Position numbers and translations under genes: made by a program
Notes under the pieces: model-generated
Seen by the model: the letters and a program-made list of their open reading frames with translations, nothing else
Told to the model about the DNA's origin: nothing
Databases searched by the model: none
DNA from: Clostridium saccharoperbutylacetonicum N1-4(HMT)
GTDB lineage: Bacteria; Bacillota; Clostridia; Clostridiales; Clostridiaceae
NCBI RefSeq assembly: GCF_000340885.1
Contig: NC_020291.1
Span: forward strand, 1,177,001-1,241,000
DNA: 64,000 nt
Reading direction: 5' to 3'
Part shown: positions 63,122 to 64,000 of the stretch, one piece after another
How positions within the stretch are numbered: position 1 is the stretch's first letter
Layout of the letters: each line of letters opens with the position of its first letter

Positions 63122-63589
63122 CTATAAAGAAATATTTCTATCAATAGGTTGAGATAATGAAAGGAATGTGTCGGTTCTTTGTACACCATCAATGTTATTT
63201 ATTTTGTTAAGTAGTACATCTTGCAAATCAGTAATGTTAGTACATACTATTTTAGCAAACATCGAATAGTTACCTGTAGTCAGATGTAATTCAACAACTT
63301 CATTTATTTTTGACATTTTGTCAAATACTGAATTAAAAGAAGACGTTTTATCGACATATATTCCAACAAGACAACATACATCGTATCCTAATTTAGGTAA
63401 ATCTAATATTATTCTAGAACCTTTTATAATACCCATGTCTTCCATCTTTTTCATTCTGACATGAATAGTACCTCCACTAACATGGCATATACGTGCTATC
63501 TCTAAATATGGAGTTCTGCAATCTTTAATTAATAAATCAAGTATTTGTAAATCTAATTCATCTAAATTGTTATTTGGGACTAAAGTCAT
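63122..63589 (-). CDS. Lrp/AsnC-family transcriptional regulator
   Basis: 155 aa. The helix-turn-helix (about 12-60, LDLQILDLLIKDCRTPY, then ARICHVSGGTIHVRMKKME) is followed by the RAM ligand domain (about 75-150, VCCLVGIYVDKTSSF, LTTGNYSMFAKIVC). The family senses amino acids and forms octamers. GAGGTGAT precedes the ATG. The divergent membrane ORF at 63847 shares the 257-base promoter region, so it may be a target. Confidence 0.94.
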   Translation of the reverse strand: MTLVPNNNLDELDLQILDLLIKDCRTPYLEIARICHVSGGTIHVRMKKMEDMGIIKGSRIILDLPKLGYDVCCLVGIYVDKTSSFNSVFDKMSKINEVVELHLTTGNYSMFAKIVCTNITDLQDVLLNKINNIDGVQRTDTFLSLSQPIDRNISL

Positions 63590-63846
63590 AATATCACCTC
63601 ATATTATTTATATACTATACTTTTTTATATTTTATCAAATTTATTAGAGAATTTAAAGATAAAACTATAAAACTGTAAAAATAAATTTTATTATATTGCT
63701 ATTTTAATAAAATTTGATGGGATTAAGTATTATTATATATAAAAAAAATAATTTGGTGTAAAAATAAATAACATAAGTGCTTGATAATAATTTATATATA
63801 AATTATTATAACCATATAGACTATATTTAGGAGGATATGTTACGAG

Positions 63847-64000
63847 ATGAATACTTTAACAACCATTCTTATGTTTGCAGCAATATTATTAGTAATACTA
63901 GCTGTTAATGCATTATGTAAAAAATATATATTTACTAAAATACGCGTAAATAAGTGGATTCCATTAGGGATAGCAATAGTTTTTTTTGTAATCCAAATGT
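63847..64000 (+). CDS. Membrane protein, 5' part (runs off window)
   Basis: 51 codons from ATG 63847 to the window end, reading MNTLTTILMFAAILLVILAV and, later, KWIPLGIAIVFFVIQM, so two hydrophobic helices with a short basic loop KKYIFTKIRVN. AGGAGG lies 12 bases upstream. An overlapping ATG at 63837 hits a stop. It is divergent from the Lrp-family gene. No family assignment from this fragment. Confidence 0.7.
   Translation, partial: MNTLTTILMFAAILLVILAVNALCKKYIFTKIRVNKWIPLGIAIVFFVIQM

Overview
The window is low-GC DNA with strong AGGAGG-type ribosome binding sites. Its gene content is that of a strictly anaerobic, fermentative, spore-forming member of Clostridium sensu stricto, with closest overall feel to the solventogenic/butyric cluster (C. 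beijerinckii or C. butyricum-like). That placement is inference from gene content, codon bias and protein resemblance; no database search was run. Supporting genes are the anaerobe-type hybrid cluster protein, pyruvate formate-lyase behind a ZTP riboswitch, L-lactate dehydrogenase, rubredoxin, a PyrK-coupled dihydroorotate dehydrogenase, PyrBI and a PdaA-like spore-cortex deacetylase. I see no rRNA, tRNA, CRISPR array or prophage.

Layout. 1-2286: 3' part of sbcC. 2359-7957 (minus): hcp, then a LytTR response regulator, a small basic protein, flotillin floA, an NfeD-like partner and a Spo0B/AgrC-type histidine kinase, so a two-component pair brackets a flotillin locus. 8229-9956: phosphoglucomutase. 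10115-17229: a surface polysaccharide operon (TPR protein, TagA/WecG transferase, MurJ-like flippase, two glycosyltransferases, Wzy-like polymerase/ligase). 17363-19514: a cyclodeaminase-family protein and small unknowns. 19571-21017: an intact IS256-family element with 8-bp target duplication. 21028-29785: polysaccharide deacetylase, ychF, a membrane TPR protein, manA, uppP, a phosphofructokinase and a beta-lactamase-fold protein lacking its serine. 30044-36131: the pyrBICFKDE operon under a PyrR attenuator plus a second PyrR-like hairpin over the pyrB ribosome binding site. 36624-47738: DUF2334 deacetylase-like protein, pfl, rubredoxin, exonuclease, ldh, birA, a phosphodiester glycosidase-like protein, a membrane-anchored protein and a site-2-type protease. 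47813-53741: two choline-binding-type wall proteins and an OmpR/histidine kinase pair with 11-bp-phased repeats between them. 53922-64000: a degenerate ArgS paralogue, AI-2E-type permease, nitroreductase, HAD phosphatase, RNase H-like exonuclease, ComEC-like hydrolase, a PEPCK/HPr-kinase-fold protein, membrane proteins, an Lrp regulator and a truncated membrane ORF.

Working together: glucose phosphate isomerisation (phosphoglucomutase, ManA), undecaprenyl phosphate recycling (UppP), the polysaccharide operon, two deacetylases and the choline-binding proteins form an envelope theme. Pfk, Ldh and Pfl form a fermentation theme. PyrR and ZTP controls tie one-carbon, purine and pyrimidine supply together.

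The least explained material is non-coding and paralogous. A family of 317-417 bp foldback elements ends in TATAGATATCCAAA (four copies: 18353, 22104, 36190, 49686). A second family of palindromic spacers sits directly in front of ribosome binding sites. Among proteins, an ArgS-like protein has lost HIGH and KMSKS, and a beta-lactamase-fold protein has Gly in place of the catalytic Ser.
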